Counted from the first letter of the stretch, positions 48,641 through 62,451 are shown. The stretch is DNA of 64,000 bases from Lepus europaeus (GCF_033115175.1 NC_084843.1:52926474-52990473); one strand, 5' to 3'. Numbers and translations are program-made. Notes: generated by a model not told the origin, from the sequence alone.

Positions 48641-48851
48641 AGCTGGCATTGAGGGGCATCTGGTTAAGCCACCACTTGCAAGGCCAGCATCCCATATTTT
48701 GATTCAGCTCCCTGCTAATACACCTGAGAAAGCAGAAGATGGCTCAAGTTCTTGGGTCCCTGCTGCCACCCTGGTCATTGTGGCCATTTAGTGGGTGAAC
48801 CTGTAGATGGAAGATCTCTCTGTCGGCTTTCAAATAAAAATTTTTTTTTAA
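48641..48851 (+). mobile_element. CSINE, internally shortened
   Basis: Forward C repeat lacking parts of its middle. The flanks 'aaaatccctgg' (left) and 'aaaatcccctgg' (right) form a near-perfect target duplication. Confidence 0.85.
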
Positions 48852-49299
48852 ATGACAAAATCCCCTGGAGTTAATCTCATCCATTAGTGAAGTTCTGTAG
48901 GGAAACATCACAAGAAATTATGGAGGTAGCCTGCGTGTGACCTAAAAAATACCACATGCCCTGTGAACCCTCAGCAGTACATAAACACTTTAATGTGCAA
49001 AAGATGCAACAGGGTTGACATGACCTGGGAATATGTACTTTGGACAAATACCCTCAGATGTTTCTGATAGACGTAGTCTTTGGAAACTTTGAACTTTTAC
49101 ACCAAAGGGTGAGTAGCAAGGACATCTGGGATGGTTCAACCAGGTAGATGGTTTAACCTGTAAAAAAAAAAAAATTGTTTTTAAAATCTCTACCCTGAGG
49201 CTAAGTCTCAAGACCAGTCAAATTCCATTTCAGTATTTACTCAAATTCCACTTCAGTATTTGGTCTTTAAGTACAACTTTTACCTTTTTAAAATTCTTA

Positions 49300-49610
49300 T
49301 TATTTATTTATTTCAAAGGTAAAGTGACAGAAGGTGTGGGGGGGGGGGGCGATGGAGAGAGAGAGAGATCGTCAATCTGCTGGTTCATTCCCTAAATGAC
49401 TGCAACAGCCAGGAATGAGCCAGGCTGAAGCCAGGAGCCAGGAATTCCATCCAGGGCCCCCATGTGGGCAGCAGGGTCCCAAGTCCTTGTGTCATCATCT
49501 ACTGCCTTCCCAAACGCATTAGCAGGAAGATGGATAAGAAGCGGAGTGTCAGGACTCAAACCAGCACTCCAATATGGGATGCCAGAGTTGCAAGTGTAGT
49601 GTCAGCCCCA
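49300..49610 (-). mobile_element. CSINE, the last before a 14-kb SINE-free region
   Basis: Reverse C repeat with a G12 run next to the GA-rich segment and an eroded head. It is the copy nearest to ADO. Confidence 0.88.
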
Positions 49611-49684
49611 AGAATTCTTTCAAAAAGCAAATAATTACCCTCTTAATTAGAAACACCTACTATTAAGAGCGAGCGCGCTATCTA

Positions 49685-49867
49685 CAGATTTAGCAGTGGC
49701 TCCCCAACTGGGCTAATTATCAAGAATCTCTTGGGGGCACATCAAAAATAAAAACCCTACGTTTTACTCCAAGTCTTCTGAATAAGATTCTGCGGGGTGT
49801 GACCCCCAAATTTTTATTTTTCTAAGCTCCCCAGGGGCTTCTCATAAATAACTAAGATTCACAGAAC
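49685..49867. repeat. hAT-type DNA transposon relic (MER5A-like)
   Basis: 'gtggctccccaactgggct', 'attatcaagaatctcttggg' and 'ctccccaggggcttctcata' follow the MER5A plan. Confidence 0.45.
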
Positions 49868-50215
49868 TGTTAACACCAGGATTTTACAGACGAATACAGT
49901 GATGACCTGAAAGGCTAGCACCTGCCTAAAGACACGCAGCTTGTTAAGTGGCACGGTAGCCTGGAAAAATAACTCCCCATTTGGTGCTTTTTATACCAAT
50001 TCTTGGTAAATCTGGAACTATGTCTGCTTTGGTACTTACACCTGATTACTTACTAGCCCCTCTCCTCCTGTAACTTCTTCCTTCATCTGAAAACTGGCAA
50101 TAATAGTAACAGTGCCTGCCTCTTAAGAGCTGCTGTGAGGATTAAATAGTACAACATTCATTACATAATGCACTTAACACAGTGCCTGGCATATTGTGAG
50201 TACTCATTAGGTTAC
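49868..50215. repeat. MIR relics, one reverse and one forward
   Basis: 49,868-49,970 ('acctgcctaaagacacgcag') is a reverse MIR piece. 50,090-50,215 ('tgctgtgaggattaaatagt', 'cacagtgcctggcatattgt') is a clear forward MIR 3' half. Confidence 0.6.
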
Positions 50216-51009
50216 ATAACCCACTAAAAAAGCATGCCTATCTCAACTGGATTTACTGAGCCGCTCCAAATACAATATGTGCAAGAAACCCATGTTTAGC
50301 TTTGAAAGTCCAAAAAGACTTCAAACTCAGGTTAAGTTTAAAGTTATGGTATCTGCTGTCCTGTTTTTCCAGGCATCATCTACTTCTGCCAAAAGTCAGC
50401 ACACTTCTCAGAGAACAATACCTCTGGGTTGTGAACTAACTTCAACAGCCGCACGCCATTGTTTCTGCTAGGACGCCTCACAATCATCTAGTCAACCGAC
50501 CTCTAGCGAAAACCAGAATCTGCACTTACAAAACAAACTCCCTTCCCTGAAGCAGGTGCTTCTCAGGCAAAGGAAAGTTTGCTAACAATTGGAATACAAA
50601 AATCTGTGACAGCAGCAAATGGCCTCACAAGTCCTCCCAGCAAAAAAAAAAAAAAAAAAAAAAAGTGTGCTCTGTAACCAAAAAAAGCAGCGTCACCAGG
50701 CGCTGATGCAAACAACAGCTGGGCCCAGCTGTGCTGAGTAACCGGCGGTCACCAGGGACCAACTCGACCCCCTCACCTCCTATGAAACTTAGAAAATTAC
50801 GACAGCCCCGCCCTACAACCTCACTGGCAGACACCGCTGCCCAGGCGGCTACAAGGAGCTAAGGCTGACGCCACAGCTTCCTTCCCAGGGACAAGGCCAA
50901 GGACAGGCGACCTTGGAGGGCTGAGGAGCCCCGGGCGGCGCCAGAAGGTTAACGACCCTCTTGCCCTGTTTCTTGCAATAGCCAAGCGCCTCCGCTACTT
51001 CTCCGGACA
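50216..51009. other. Upstream flank of ADO
   Basis: No gene seen. An A24 run lies at 50,641-50,664. GC content rises from about 50,690 toward the ADO CpG island. Confidence 0.5.
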
Positions 51010-51235
51010 GCTGCCGGAAGTGCGTTTCCCGCGGCCTGCTGGGGATGCTGGGAGTTGTAGTCAAGGGGCTACTTCACGTGCCCTCAATTTACCTTTTTCC
51101 AAACAAGAAGACACTTTGTGACCGTGGAAAAGGTTGTTTTGTGCCCACAGGCCGAATATCTCTCCCCTTTTCCAGTCGACTCCGCGAACTCTCTCGAAAC
51201 TCAGGAGGAAGACCGGACTACAAGTCCCGGTAGGC
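51010..51235 (+). promoter_or_regulatory. ADO: ADO promoter element cluster
   Basis: Visible sites are a perfect ETS site CCGGAAGTG (51,014-51,022), an E2F-type TTTCCCGC (51,025-51,032), a ZNF143/THAP11-type element on the minus strand (51,043-51,061, ACTACAACTCCCAGCATCC), a CACGTG E-box (51,075-51,080) and a second ACTACAAGTCCCG element on the plus strand (51,217-51,229). There is no TATA box. This is the grammar of a ubiquitously active CpG-island promoter. The start site is probably within or just after this cluster, but is not visible directly. Confidence 0.7.
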
Positions 51236-52660
51236 TCTGCGGAGCCCCAAGCGCGCCCGGCCACTGTCGTAGGTGCGGGCCGCATGAATGGAGCACGGGG
51301 CGTAAGGCAAAGCCTGGCACCGTCCGCGCGGCGGGTACCTGCTCCCGGAGCGTGAGTGCGGGGAGTGGGCCGTGCGCGTGCGCGCTCGGAGCGGGCGCCA
51401 GGCGAGCGCGCCAGGCCGTTGCGGGCGAGAGGCTGCTGAGAGTAGCGGCGGCGGCGGCGCTGGCGGAGCCGCGCGCCCGGCGGGCCGGTACTTGCGGGGC
51501 CTCCCGCCTCGCTCAGGGCTGCCGGCAGCCGTGGCGGCCGCCGGGGACCGCAAGGGGCGGAGGAAAGGAGGAGGCCGACCGCGGCACGCGGAGGAACAGC
51601 CGAGCATGCCCCGAGACAACATGGCCTCCCTGATCCAGCGGATCGCCCGCCAGGCGTGCCTCACCTTCCGGGGCAGCGGGGGCGGCCGCAGCGCTTCCGA
51701 GCGCGGCGCTGCGTCGGGCCCCGAGGCGCCGATGCCGCCGGGCTTCCCGGAGAACCTGAGCAAGCTGAAGAGCCTGTTGACCGAGGTCCGCGCCGAGGAC
51801 CTGAACATCGCCCCGCGCAAGGCCACGTTGCAGCCGCTGCCGCCCAGCCTGCCGCCCGTCACCTACATGCACATCTACGAGACGGACGGCTTCAGCCTGG
51901 GCGTGTTCCTGCTCAAGAGCGGCACGTCCATCCCGCTGCACGACCACCCGGGCATGCACGGCATGCTCAAGGTGCTCTACGGCAAGGTGCGCATCAGCTG
52001 CATGGACAAGCTGGAGGCGAGCGGCGGGCAGCGGCCGCGGGCCCTGCCGCCCGAGCAGCAGTTCGAGCCGCCGCTGCAGGCCCGGGAGCGGGATGCCGTG
52101 CGGCCGGGCGTGCTCCGCTCGCGGGCCGAGTACACCGAGGCCAGCGGCCCCTGCCTGCTCACGCCGCACCGGGACAACCTGCACCAGATCGACGCTGTGG
52201 ACGGGCCCGCCGCCTTCCTGGACATCCTAGCTCCGCCCTACGACCCGGACGACGGCCGGGACTGCCACTATTACCGGGTGCTGGAGCCCGTCAGGCCCAA
52301 GGAGGCCCCTGGCTCGGCCTGCGACCTGCCCCGAGAGGTGTGGCTCCTGGAGACCCCGCAGGCCGATGACTTCTGGTGCGAGGGAGAGCCCTATCCAGGT
52401 CCCAAGGTCTTCCCTTGAAGCCGCTGGCGCCCAGGAGCGGTGGGCCCAAAATGTCCTTTTCCCAGATTGCAGACTGGCCGCCGCGACCCACCACAAGGGC
52501 TCTCTCGGTCCCCCACCCCCACCCCCCAGGCTGGGCGTTGGATCTACTGGAATGAGCTGAAGCCACTTCCGTGGAAGCACTAGCGACCGGACAGCAGCCA
52601 CCGGGCACGGTTACTGGGGGGGCGGCGTGGGCGCGAGGCTAGGTTGTTTCCTGGGACTGC
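51160..52660. other. CpG island over ADO promoter and coding exon
   Basis: Very GC-rich and CpG-dense from the first exon upstream edge through the whole CDS, in contrast to the AT-rich flanks on both sides. Confidence 0.8.
51606..52418 (+). CDS. ADO: 2-aminoethanethiol (cysteamine) dioxygenase, single coding exon
   Basis: ADO is a cytosolic non-haem Fe(II) thiol dioxygenase. It converts cysteamine to hypotaurine and oxidises N-terminal cysteines of proteins such as RGS4/5 and IL-32, which feeds them to the Arg/N-degron pathway in an oxygen-dependent way. The frame gives 270 residues, the human length, and starts MPRDNMASLIQRIARQ. The cupin fold carries the three-histidine iron site: H112 and H114 in IPLHDHPGMHG, and H193 in DNLHQIDAV. 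C220 and Y222 in RDCHYYR match the pair that can form a thioether cross-link in the human enzyme. The protein ends GPKVFP. The start is chosen by family length and has A at -3; the frame stays open upstream, but I see only non-AUG codons there. The gene is intronless, converges on EGR2 and lies in a CpG island. All key residues are intact. Identification is from remembered sequence and is very secure. Confidence 0.97.
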   Translation: MPRDNMASLIQRIARQACLTFRGSGGGRSASERGAASGPEAPMPPGFPENLSKLKSLLTEVRAEDLNIAPRKATLQPLPPSLPPVTYMHIYETDGFSLGVFLLKSGTSIPLHDHPGMHGMLKVLYGKVRISCMDKLEASGGQRPRALPPEQQFEPPLQARERDAVRPGVLRSRAEYTEASGPCLLTPHRDNLHQIDAVDGPAAFLDILAPPYDPDDGRDCHYYRVLEPVRPKEAPGSACDLPREVWLLETPQADDFWCEGEPYPGPKVFP

Positions 52661-54950
52661 CACTGCCACCAGGGCTTGGGCTTGGGGGAGGAGGGAGGGA
52701 CTCTCTGAAGCGCTTCCATCCTAAAGCCATAATGCAATGTTCGCCTCCTGTGCCCCATCTATACGAGACACACTAAATGGTCTTCTCCTTTCTCCCCTCC
52801 CCCCACCTGCCCCAGTAAATAGGGTTTGTTTTTCACTCCTGACATACTCCTTAGGGTTCTGACTTCACTGTGCATGACCCAGTGGTTGGAATTGCTCTGA
52901 GTTCAGGTCATTGGTTAAAAGCTCGGTTTGAAGACAGGAGCTGCTTTGAAAGTGAGCTATCTTTCCCAATTAATTACTCGTGAAATGGATATTTTTTTTC
53001 CAGGGTTTGGGGATCATCCTTAATACATAACTATGCATGCAGAGGACAAGATTTCTTTGCTCCCCTTGCCTGCAAGCCACAGCCAGTTCACTCAGGCAGC
53101 ATCCACTAAAAGATTCAGCACTTGCATCCCTGGGTGACAGACGGCCACTTGGAACCTCTCTTCCCCCGGAGTCCCTAGATCTGTGAGCTGAGCAGATTTG
53201 TTGCAGATTCACTTTTCATGCAAAGACTATAGTATCCTCAAGTGACTTTTTTGTTTCAGTTAAAGAAGTGATAGGGTAATTCTGTGTTTTCTAACCTGAA
53301 GATTCGGGGGGCTGGATCTGTTATGCTTCCACTGACTGAATGTAAAACACCCCTAGCCAGCTGTTGAATTCCATTTACTTTCGATATCTTCCTGTAAAAA
53401 AATAATTACTAGGTTTATGACTGTTTTACATTGCTCTCGGGGATGCTGATGTTCTGGGGAGCTGAGGGATCAAGCTGTGCTGCTGGCATTGTTAGCTCAA
53501 CCCTCTGCCTCAACAGGGGAGAGCAATGGCTTGCTTCAGCTAATGTGGTTTTTGGTAGCATGAGAGAAGGCACAGAAAATCAAGGCTGAAGAACTGAGAG
53601 CTAACTATACCACCAGCCATTCTAGGGCACCAGAACTTGGGATTAAACACTTCCCACTCCCACCTCTGGAAATGAACAGTCGTGCTGTGCTCTCTGTGAC
53701 TCGTGTTTTGTCCTTTAATTGACTGAGCAGCTTTACTTGGTTTACAGATAATACTGACACCCTGTATTGCAGGCCATGGAGCACTGTTTCCCCCTTTTTA
53801 CTATTTATAGGATTCCTTTTTTCACAAAACTTTTAATAAAAACAAACTGTAGAAATAAACACATTCAAGTCTGCCCATCTGTTGTGTAAGCCCTCTTGAT
53901 TGACTTGCCCAGGTGGCAATGGAGTGCCACTATGATAAAAGGAGATTGGCTATTGCTGGTGAAGTGTTTGCTCTCCCAGCAGGGATACAGTTTGTGCCTT
54001 TGCCTCTTTGTGCACACCGGGTGACAGAGACCCAGAGGGAAGGAGTATTTTGTTCCCAGTTTTTAAAACAGTAAGAAACAAATTCTTGATTTTTTTGTTG
54101 TTGTAAAACACAACATACCACTATGCTGTAAGACCTAACACAGGCATACTACCAAGCATTTCCTCCAGGGTTGCTAAGATTGTGTGGTTTTAAATGCCTT
54201 GGAGGCAATTTGAAGCAGCTCTTTATGCCACTCAGTTTGATATGCAAATGATGGTTTTCTTAGAAAATTTCACAAAATAAGATGTGTTTATTTCTTTCAT
54301 AACACAGTAAGAAATGTGTGTGGTTACCAATGGCATACTCACCTTTGAATTACATTGTAGGAAAAAGTTGGTTGACTTGCAAAGATTGCTGGTAGTGATG
54401 TATATATTATAATATAACCTGAGATATTTGAAAGTGGCCGGTAAACACTCATCCTGGGGATAGGACAGCAGGGAAGAATAAAGAGAACAATTATGAAAGA
54501 CTTCATGTTGAAAATGTTTATGGAGTTCTCAATTACAAGCAATTTGGAAGAAAAAACTAAGGTGCTTTTCAAGAGAGTAACTGAAATTGCTTGAGGCCAA
54601 AACAGCAATATATCTAGTTCGATTAGAACAGGGAAATGTTTGATTCATAAATTCTGAGTAAATTAATGGTGAAAACAGAATGTAACTTGTTCTAGAGAGC
54701 CGCTAAGGCAAGAATATGCTCATTGCAAAGACAAAATGCACAGAACACCTTGCACCTCTATGCATAAACTTAGTCATGACTGACTTCATGTGCTGCTATT
54801 GTATTTCCATATTGTCTTGCAATATAGATTCTATTTTAGCAAGTACTGTGGAATAAAAGACCTCCCCTAGGAAAGACTAAATGAGCACAATGATATTAAT
54901 CACTTAACTCTTCTGTTGAATAATAAATGCAATAATTGCTTCTCATGATG
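52419..54950 (+). other. ADO: ADO 3' untranslated region (end uncertain)
   Basis: The 2.5 kb after the stop has no SINE, L1 or credible coding frame. AATAAA signals lie at 53,835, 53,854, 54,852 and 54,922, with more at 55,435, 56,130 and 56,228. I recall the human transcript unit as about 3.7 kb, which favours the 54,852/54,922 pair, but shorter and longer forms are possible. A Pumilio-type TGTATATA lies at 54,399-54,406. Confidence 0.5.
54922..54927 (+). terminator. ADO: Candidate ADO polyadenylation signal
   Basis: AATAAA, with another copy 70 bases upstream at 54,852-54,857. Chosen by expected transcript length; the alternatives are listed under the 3' UTR. Confidence 0.35.
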
Positions 54951-57719
54951 AGAAATTGTATAAATACTTCTGAAGCTTTTAAATTTTCTAGGTATATCAA
55001 TGCAGAATTGTATAGCTACCTACTACTTGTATGAGATTGATTTTTACTAAATCTGATCTGAATGGATTGCGTTTACACCAACTGCTGTTTATTAATGAAA
55101 ATGGTAGCCTGATTTTTCAGTACTATGTGTTTTTTCCATTGGAGTAGGTACTTATCTATTCCAAATTATTCCGATTCCTGTACTTAAACATTACTGCCCA
55201 ACGAAGAAGCAGTGTATTTGACATGGGGCTCTGCCAGTTACTGTTCAACTCCAACCCGAGGGCAGTGCTACTCCTGTAACTGTGCAGGTCTAAATTTTAC
55301 ATACAGAAACTGACCACTGATTGCTTCCATTGATATGAGGTATCTGCTGTCAAAGAAGGAAATCATTTGTTAAGCCCTTATAAATCTGAGTATTCAGATT
55401 CGGGAATGTTAAAATCAGTGTAACACTATTGGAAAATAAAGGCATGCTTAAAGTTGTTTAGAGATAAATCTTATTATTGCAAAATGGAAAAGTTAAGTAC
55501 TACCTGTTATGATCTCTATATTTTGGTTACTGTTAAATGTTCACAGTCTATACTGTAAGATTATGCCATACTAAAGAGTAAACCTGCAAGATTTCTAAGT
55601 TCCACATAGTCACGGAAACAAAGTTAGTAGTTTATTTTCTTGAGAGTGAGCTTTGGAACAGTGTGACTGAAAACACTTCTAAAATACTTAATGTCTGATT
55701 ATACTCTTCTGTTGTAACTGAAAAAAATTGTATTTAACTTAAAGGAAATAAGCTAATACAAGAAAACAAAAATGCTTTGTTCCTAGAAGAAAAGAATCTT
55801 GGGATTTAAATCTTTTCTTTCCTTGTTGGTTTTTCCTTTTCCCATGGTATTTCTTAATTGTGGTTTAGGCTGGCAGCATTTTAATGTTGATACTAATTCC
55901 CACAAAAAAAAATTTTTATTGAGCTGTTAAATTGTCAGTGAAGCTATTTGTAATATATACAAAACAATTTGCCATAATCTCATTATCATTTAGGATATTG
56001 AAATGAAATAACCTGGTTTATGAACTCTTGAAAACCTTACTTAGGTTTAATTGACCTGTTTTAATATGAATTGAACCATCCCCAAAGCATTATGAATCTT
56101 AAGGAATTATTCTCTAGAAGTTATATTTTAATAAAAACCACAGTACCAATGAAACATCAATAACATCCTGAAAAGCAGACATCAGGGAGCAAAAGGAGCA
56201 CACTTAACTTCCTACGACTTTTTCTTGAATAAAGTAAGAAATGAGAGGCCTATAAGAGGTGTCCTGAATGTTTTAAATAGAAAGCAAAATCTGATTAACA
56301 ATATTGGCCTAAACTGTTGAAATTCAGGAGTAGAAGCCATGTGGTTGGCTCTGCGAAAACAATGAGGTGAGGTGTTTCTGATGGTGTACTGCTTACCTCA
56401 CCAAGCCCACATTAAGGTGAAAGTGATTACGTAACCAATTTGGCTGTCATCAAAATGTCTTCTGTCTTAAATGACATTTATAAAGCGGTGGTTTAGGTTA
56501 TCATGATTGAGATGCTCTAAAAATTCTCTGAGTACATGTATCTTCTAAAACTTGGGTATACTGTATTTTTATAATGAGATCTTAGTGTGAGGGATGTGTT
56601 CTGTTAAAAACATAAAATGATTAAAATGTGGCATTGTTGTGTACTTACCAGAATTGTACAGGCAAGGAGGAGAACATGCTGACAAAGCTGGGGAAAATGA
56701 ATCTAATGGAAAAACAGCAGTCAGTAGAAAACTGACAGTGAAGTTTTGAAATCTCTGTTAGTCATAGAAAGAGGTATTCAACATCCTTGAACCAGGGATA
56801 GAGGAGATACAGAAGAAAAGGGCTAATTCCTCCACAAGTTGGGTTTCCAATTCTGCTGGTAGGGGCAAGGGTGACTTCCAGGAATAGCCGTGACCATCAG
56901 CTCTTCCGAAATACCAGTCACCAACTAGCCAGGTCTGAGGGAGCCATCACAGCAGCGAAGGACAGAGAGAAAGGGATTTTCAGGTGCAGCTCAACTGTGG
57001 GTGCTCCAGCATGCCTATGTCTGTGTAAGGAACCAGGAGCCCTGGATGACTTTAAATGACATTTAGACCCAGATTGTAAACACGACTTCACAAAGACATG
57101 ATCTGTTTGCTGGATAAATTGAGTATTTTTGGTGGAATTTATATTTTAAACTCATTACAGAAGTCTTTCAGTAAATGAACCCCACCGTGTATTCTTTTGC
57201 CAGTGATTATCCGATCTGGTACCATAGGACCCTATTTACCTATCTAACTTGGATTTTCTTTCATATTTTCTTAAGGCTGGTGTGGTCCTATCTTAACCAA
57301 TGAGCTTGAGAGTCACTTCTAAACTCAACAAACCAGATGAAGGATTCTTCCGAATAAGGGGAACCAGTTGGGAAGGGAAGGTTGGAAAGAAATGAGTCCT
57401 GGGGTAATTCCTTTGGCAACCCATCGATGCTGTCATCAGCAGTGTCTGAGAGCATTTTTGATCTGAAGAGATGATAGCACTTTGCAAAAAAAGTTTTTCT
57501 GCGGTCATGAGACTAATCCTGGAACCTGAAAGTCATTTCCAGCTTGACCACGCCACCACACTTTCCACAAAGCCACATCTCGTCTGAGTTGCAGGCCCTG
57601 GTCAGGGATCTGAAAGCAGTTACAAATGTGTAGTCTCCGAGTGGGCACTTGTTTGTAAGTATTTATTTTCCGGAGCCCACTCAGGAGCGTAGAGTAGTTA
57701 TAGGCTGTTATAGAGGACG
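54951..57719. other. ADO/EGR2 convergent intergenic region, or extended ADO 3' UTR
   Basis: 2.8 kb of AT-rich DNA with no recognised repeat and no credible coding frame. Three further AATAAA signals on the plus strand (55,435, 56,130, 56,228) mean that long ADO transcripts could reach into it. Confidence 0.4.
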
Positions 57720-57950
57720 GAACAATGAGTCAAACAACGCCTCCCCACTTTAACACTAATGCACAGGGGGGAAATCCCCGAAACACTAGTGTTTGATTAT
57801 GAATGGAGATTGCTTTGGAGTGAAAGGGTTGGTGTCCACAAGCCAGCAAAGAAAATTTGGAGATCCTGGTTCAGTCAAAGCACCTTAACCCCCTGTGGTT
57901 AATGCTTTGTTATTTTTTTTAAGCAGTTCCACAGGTGTGACTTTAACTCC
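57720..57950. promoter_or_regulatory. Candidate regulatory element just beyond the EGR2 3' end
   Basis: Within 230 bases there is an AP-1 site TGAGTCA (57,726-57,732), a kappa-B-like GGGAAATCCC (57,769-57,778), a perfect 14-bp palindrome AAACACTAGTGTTT (57,781-57,794), a RUNX-type TGTGGTTA (57,894-57,901) and a T-box-like AGGTGTGA (about 57,934-57,941). The clustering is striking, but function is inferred. Confidence 0.4.
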
Positions 57951-58005
57951 CACCTAGCACCTATTGCATCAATGATTTCTGCAGCAAAAATATTGTTGAA
58001 AACTA

Positions 58006-58011
58006 TTTATT
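58006..58011 (-). terminator. EGR2: EGR2 polyadenylation signal
   Basis: TTTATT on the plus strand reads AATAAA on the EGR2 strand, about 1.16 kb past the stop codon, which fits the usual EGR2 3' UTR length. A second AATAAA lies 72 bases earlier in the transcript (58,078-58,083). Confidence 0.6.
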
Positions 58012-59170
58012 TACATTATAGTCATAAACCATCCATTATCTGAACTTCAGTTAGTGGTTCTGTGTTAGAATAGATCATTTATTTTGTTCCACAACTATTA
58101 AGAGCTAATAACCAAACAAAGCAGCTCCAGTAACATTATATACATTCTTATCTGAAATTTGACTACAAAGGTAACACTTTTAAGTCACAAAACAAAGCAT
58201 ACAAAAATATACTTTCTAAAAAAAATTACAAATATTAATAGGCAGAAATATACAGCCATACTAAACCCAGGGAGTGATTTTTTTTTTCCATAGTAAGGCA
58301 ACCCATTTACATGCAGACACTGTAACATTGTCTACATCACACAAGGCACCAAGGACACTTCCAACACAATTGCATGCATCGTAGTTTAAGAGAATATATG
58401 TACATCCCCCTTTAAATAAGTTAACCTCTGACTCATTTCAAGAGATCATAAATGCTTTACAATTTTTTCCCAAAGGTTCAGAACTTGGAGAACAGTGCAC
58501 ATCAAAAATACACAAAATCTAGTGGATATACACTGAAAAAATAGTCTGTACGTTTCTCAACTCAAAAAGGAGCAGATATTGCTATGTCCCTCCCATCACA
58601 TTGCACTTCTGTTCTCTGAGTTTATAATACATATTGCTTCAGGGTTGAGACGACTAGGTAAGCTTTGACTCTGTTCTTGGACCACAGAAATGTGGCATAA
58701 AGGCCATGCTTCACTCACTGTACAGCGTCCCCCAAGTCAGTCCCGAGCCATAAAGTGCACATCAGCTTTGCTTGTCTTTGCCATCCCCGCTTGACGGGAT
58801 CAGCATCTCCCAACATATTGTAGAGAAAGTCTCACATCAGCTCTGACAGCCTGGGTCAAAAACCAGTAATGGGTCAAAAGCAGGGGAAGCTGAGAAGCAA
58901 AACCTGGTCAAGCAATCTCCTACAGCAGAGCCGGACCTCAGCCCTCTAGGCCGGCACCCCCACACCCAGCCTCCCCACCGCCTCCAGCTGACGGTCAACT
59001 GCTCAGGAGGGACCTGCTTCTAAGTGGAGAAGGGACGGTGCTGGGCGCCACCAAGGCCATCTGCCCAAGGAGGGGAGGAAGGGCAGGTGAGCGGGGTAGT
59101 GTTTGTCATGGGGCTCGGGTGGAGTCAGGGGCTCGGGTTTGAAGTAGCAGGTGTCAGCCTGAGTCTCATC
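58012..59170 (-). other. EGR2: EGR2 3' untranslated region
   Basis: AT-rich, repeat-free transcript tail. It has ATTTA pentamers (for example at 58,412-58,418 and 58,447-58,453 on the minus strand), as expected for the unstable mRNA of an immediate-early gene. A Pumilio-type TGTAAATA (58,008-58,015) overlaps the poly(A) signal. Confidence 0.6.
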
Positions 59171-62320
<3,150 letters not shown>

Positions 62321-62347
62321 AGTTAGACGGAAAAGTGTTGCTCTAAG

Positions 62348-62354
62348 TATTTAA
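62348..62354 (-). promoter_or_regulatory. EGR2: EGR2 TATA-like box
   Basis: TTAAATA on the minus strand. It is set at the right place between the CRE/SRE pair and the 5' UTR and predicts a start site near 62,320. Confidence 0.6.
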
Positions 62355-62374
62355 GGGCAGGGCTTCAATGCCCG

Positions 62375-62405
62375 TGACGTCACTGCCCATATATGGACTG
62401 AGGAA
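62375..62405 (-). promoter_or_regulatory. EGR2: EGR2 proximal CRE + serum response element
   Basis: A perfect palindromic CRE TGACGTCA (62,375-62,382) lies 4 bases from a perfect CArG box CCATATATGG (62,387-62,396), with a GGAA ETS core 5 bases further (62,402-62,405). CREB, SRF and ternary-complex-factor binding here would explain rapid induction by growth factors and cAMP. Confidence 0.85.
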
Positions 62406-62443
62406 CAGGGCTGGGCCAGGCGGCTTTTGCCGTCACATGGTCA

Positions 62444-62451
62444 ATTTGCAT
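62444..62451 (+). promoter_or_regulatory. EGR2: Octamer (POU) motif in EGR2 promoter
   Basis: A perfect ATTTGCAT octamer lies about 125 bases upstream of the predicted start site, just beyond the SRE. Confidence 0.5.

Noticed and set aside
51372-52369. Long overlapping frames on both strands across ADO (for example 51,513-52,184 minus and 51,656-52,369 plus)
   Set aside because: Shadows of the GC-rich ADO coding exon; the ADO frame has all family residues and the others have none.
50625-58000. GGAA microsatellite of the kind reported near human EGR2 in Ewing sarcoma susceptibility
   Set aside because: No run of four or more consecutive GGAA or TTCC units is visible; only scattered GGAA words (for example near 57,370-57,390).
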